A stretch of 6,766 bases of DNA, from NCBI GenBank assembly GCA_902475865.1, contig CABSBK010000061.1, positions 1 to 6,766 on the forward strand, given 5' to 3'. The first letter of the stretch is position 1. Every line of letters begins with the position of its first letter. A program made the position numbers and the translations under genes. The notes under the pieces are model-generated. The model saw only the letters and a list, made by a program, of their open reading frames with translations. It did no database searches and had not been told where the DNA came from. Origin of the DNA: an uncultured Collinsella sp. (GTDB lineage Bacteria > Actinomycetota > Coriobacteriia > Coriobacteriales > Coriobacteriaceae). This document shows, in pieces, positions 5,612 to 6,766 of the stretch.

Positions 5612-6766
5612 ATGACCGCAGGTCAAAACCGCATACCCGTGAATCTTGACTATGCCGCCTCGACGCCCATGCGCGCCGAGGCGCTCCTTGCGCAGCGCGA
5701 ATATGACGACAGCGAGCTTGCCGGCGTCAACCCCAACTCGCTGCATTCGCTCGGCCGCAAGGCCGCCGCGCGCCTGGAGGTGGCACGTCGCGAGATTGCT
5801 CGCAGCTTTGGCGCGCGCGTTCGCCCGTCCGAGATCATCCTTACCAACGGCGGCACCGAGGCCAACCAGCTGGCGCTGCTCGGTCTTGCCGAGGGCGCTC
5901 GTCAGCGCGATCGAAAGCGCGATCGTGTCATCGTTTCGGCCATCGAGCACGATTCAATTCTGGACAACCTACCGCTGCTGCGCGCCGCCGGCTTTACCGT
6001 CGACCTGGTGCAGCCCTGCCGTGCAGGCTACATTGAGCCTGCCGCGCTTGTCGAGCTGCTCGGCGACGACGTGGCGCTCGTGAGCATTATGGTCGCCAAC
6101 AACGAAACCGGCGTGGTACAGCCCATCCGCGAGCTGGCCGCCGCCGCACATGCTGCCGGCGCCTTGTTTCACACCGATGCCATCCAGGGCTATTTGCACA
6201 TTCCGCTCGATGTCACCGAACTGGGTGTCGATGCCATGACCGTTGCCGCGCACAAGATCGGTGGCCCCGTGGCATCCGGCGCGCTCTACCTTAAGAACCG
6301 CACGCCGCTGCGTCCGCGCATCTTTGGCGGTGGACAGGAAGCCGGCCGTCGTGCCGGTACACAGGATCTGCGCACGCAGCTGGCTTTTGCCGCTGCCGCC
6401 CGCACGCTGGCGCCCCACGTGGCCCGGGAGCGCGCGACGCTACAGGCCCTGTCCGATAAGCTCTACGCCACGCTTACGGCCCATCCGCACATTCACGCTA
6501 CGATGGGCGACTACGCGCAGGCAGACCGTCTGCCGGGTATGGTTTCAATCTACGTCGACGGCATGGACTCCGAAGAGCTCATCATCAAGCTCGATGCCGC
6601 CGGTTTTGAGGTTTCGGCTGGATCGGCTTGCTCGAGCGGCAGCATGGACCCGAGCCACGTGCTCAGCGCCATGGGCATTGGTCGCGAGCAGGCATTGGGG
6701 TCGCTGCGCATCTCGTTTGATGACCGCGTGAATCCGAGCGATCTGGACGAGTTCGCCCGGACGCTG
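5612..6766 (+). CDS. Group I (NifS/IscS-type) cysteine desulfurase, 3' end cut by window
   Basis: PLP enzyme of aminotransferase class V that removes sulfur from L-cysteine as an enzyme-bound persulfide, for Fe-S cluster assembly or tRNA thiolation. The reading frame runs uninterrupted from ATG 5612 to the last base: 385 codons of a family usually near 380-400, so only a short tail is missing. Seen: LDYAASTP at 12-19 (usually LDNAATTP); GGTEAN at 80-85 (PLP phosphate); H113 in IEHDS (ring stacking); NNETG at 163-167; D189 and Q192 in HTDAIQ; the Schiff-base lysine K215 in AHKIGGP; GGGQEAGRRAGT at 239-250; the catalytic loop SAGSACSSG with C340; and the substrate-binding R366 in SLRIS. The length and the ACSSG loop indicate group I rather than SufS type. 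It starts 6 bases after rpe. Residues 98-105 are a tandem QRDR/KRDR duplication. Whether it serves Fe-S assembly (IscS) or tRNA thiolation depends on the downstream gene, which is not visible. Confidence 0.95.
   Translation, partial: MTAGQNRIPVNLDYAASTPMRAEALLAQREYDDSELAGVNPNSLHSLGRKAAARLEVARREIARSFGARVRPSEIILTNGGTEANQLALLGLAEGARQRDRKRDRVIVSAIEHDSILDNLPLLRAAGFTVDLVQPCRAGYIEPAALVELLGDDVALVSIMVANNETGVVQPIRELAAAAHAAGALFHTDAIQGYLHIPLDVTELGVDAMTVAAHKIGGPVASGALYLKNRTPLRPRIFGGGQEAGRRAGTQDLRTQLAFAAAARTLAPHVARERATLQALSDKLYATLTAHPHIHATMGDYAQADRLPGMVSIYVDGMDSEELIIKLDAAGFEVSAGSACSSGSMDPSHVLSAMGIGREQALGSLRISFDDRVNPSDLDEFARTL
5903..5926 (+). repeat. In-frame 12-bp tandem duplication in the cysteine desulfurase gene
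   Basis: Two adjacent 12-base units share AGCGCGATCG exactly (5904-5913 and 5916-5925) and differ only at their outer bases. They encode QRDR then KRDR (residues 98-105), a highly charged stretch just before the VIVSAIEHDS strand. Each unit contains the palindrome CGATCG. The length is a multiple of three, so the frame is preserved. Confidence 0.7.

Noticed and set aside
4784..5950. A 388-codon minus-strand open frame covering the end of gpsA, all of rpe and the start of the desulfurase gene
   Set aside because: It lies antisense to three well-supported genes and its translation has no recognisable domain. Long antisense frames of this kind are expected in high-GC coding DNA.
5646..6083. A plus-strand open frame (and another at 6243-6731) within the desulfurase region
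   Set aside because: Both are out-of-frame shadows. The true frame from 5612 carries all the cysteine desulfurase motifs but has no stop before the window end.

Overview
The window is one densely packed, high-GC, plus-strand gene cluster. Seven genes are present and the two at the ends are cut by the window edges. In order they are: the 3' part of ispH (isoprenoid biosynthesis), a PDZ/radical-SAM/DUF512 protein of unknown function, der (ribosome assembly GTPase), plsY and gpsA (start of phospholipid synthesis), rpe (pentose phosphate pathway), and a group I (NifS/IscS-type) cysteine desulfurase that is still open at the last base. Gaps between genes run from an 8-base overlap (der/plsY) to 18 bases (gpsA/rpe), and Shine-Dalgarno-like sequences precede the starts. 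No terminator, internal promoter, RNA gene, mobile element, CRISPR array or non-coding stretch above 20 bases is visible. The layout is that of a single operon whose promoter lies upstream of base 1.

Organism (inference): the order ispH - DUF512 - der - plsY - gpsA is one I associate with Firmicutes, but the strong G/C bias at third codon positions is unlike most of them. An anaerobic actinobacterium of class Coriobacteriia (for example the Collinsella/Olsenella group) fits both the base composition and the order. The cysteine desulfurase has 'GGPV' after its PLP lysine, a variant I associate with actinobacterial relatives. The class assignment is moderately confident; genus is not determinable from this sequence alone.

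Region by region: 1-432 is the C-terminal part of IspH, including the last Fe-S cysteine. 435-1877 is the DUF512 radical SAM protein, the only gene here without an established function. 1888-3222 is Der with two complete G domains and a KH-like tail. 3215-3898 and 3908-4915 are PlsY and GpsA, which act together: GpsA makes sn-glycerol 3-phosphate and PlsY acylates it. 4934-5605 is Rpe. 5612-6766 is the cysteine desulfurase, which supplies sulfur for Fe-S clusters or tRNA thiolation.

The functions are mostly housekeeping. Three of the seven products are tied to iron-sulfur chemistry (IspH, the radical SAM protein, the cysteine desulfurase). I see no defence, mobile or secretion system. The points most worth a second look are the uncharacterised radical SAM protein with its altered cysteine-loop context, the altered Rpe active-site loop, and a small in-frame tandem duplication in the cysteine desulfurase.
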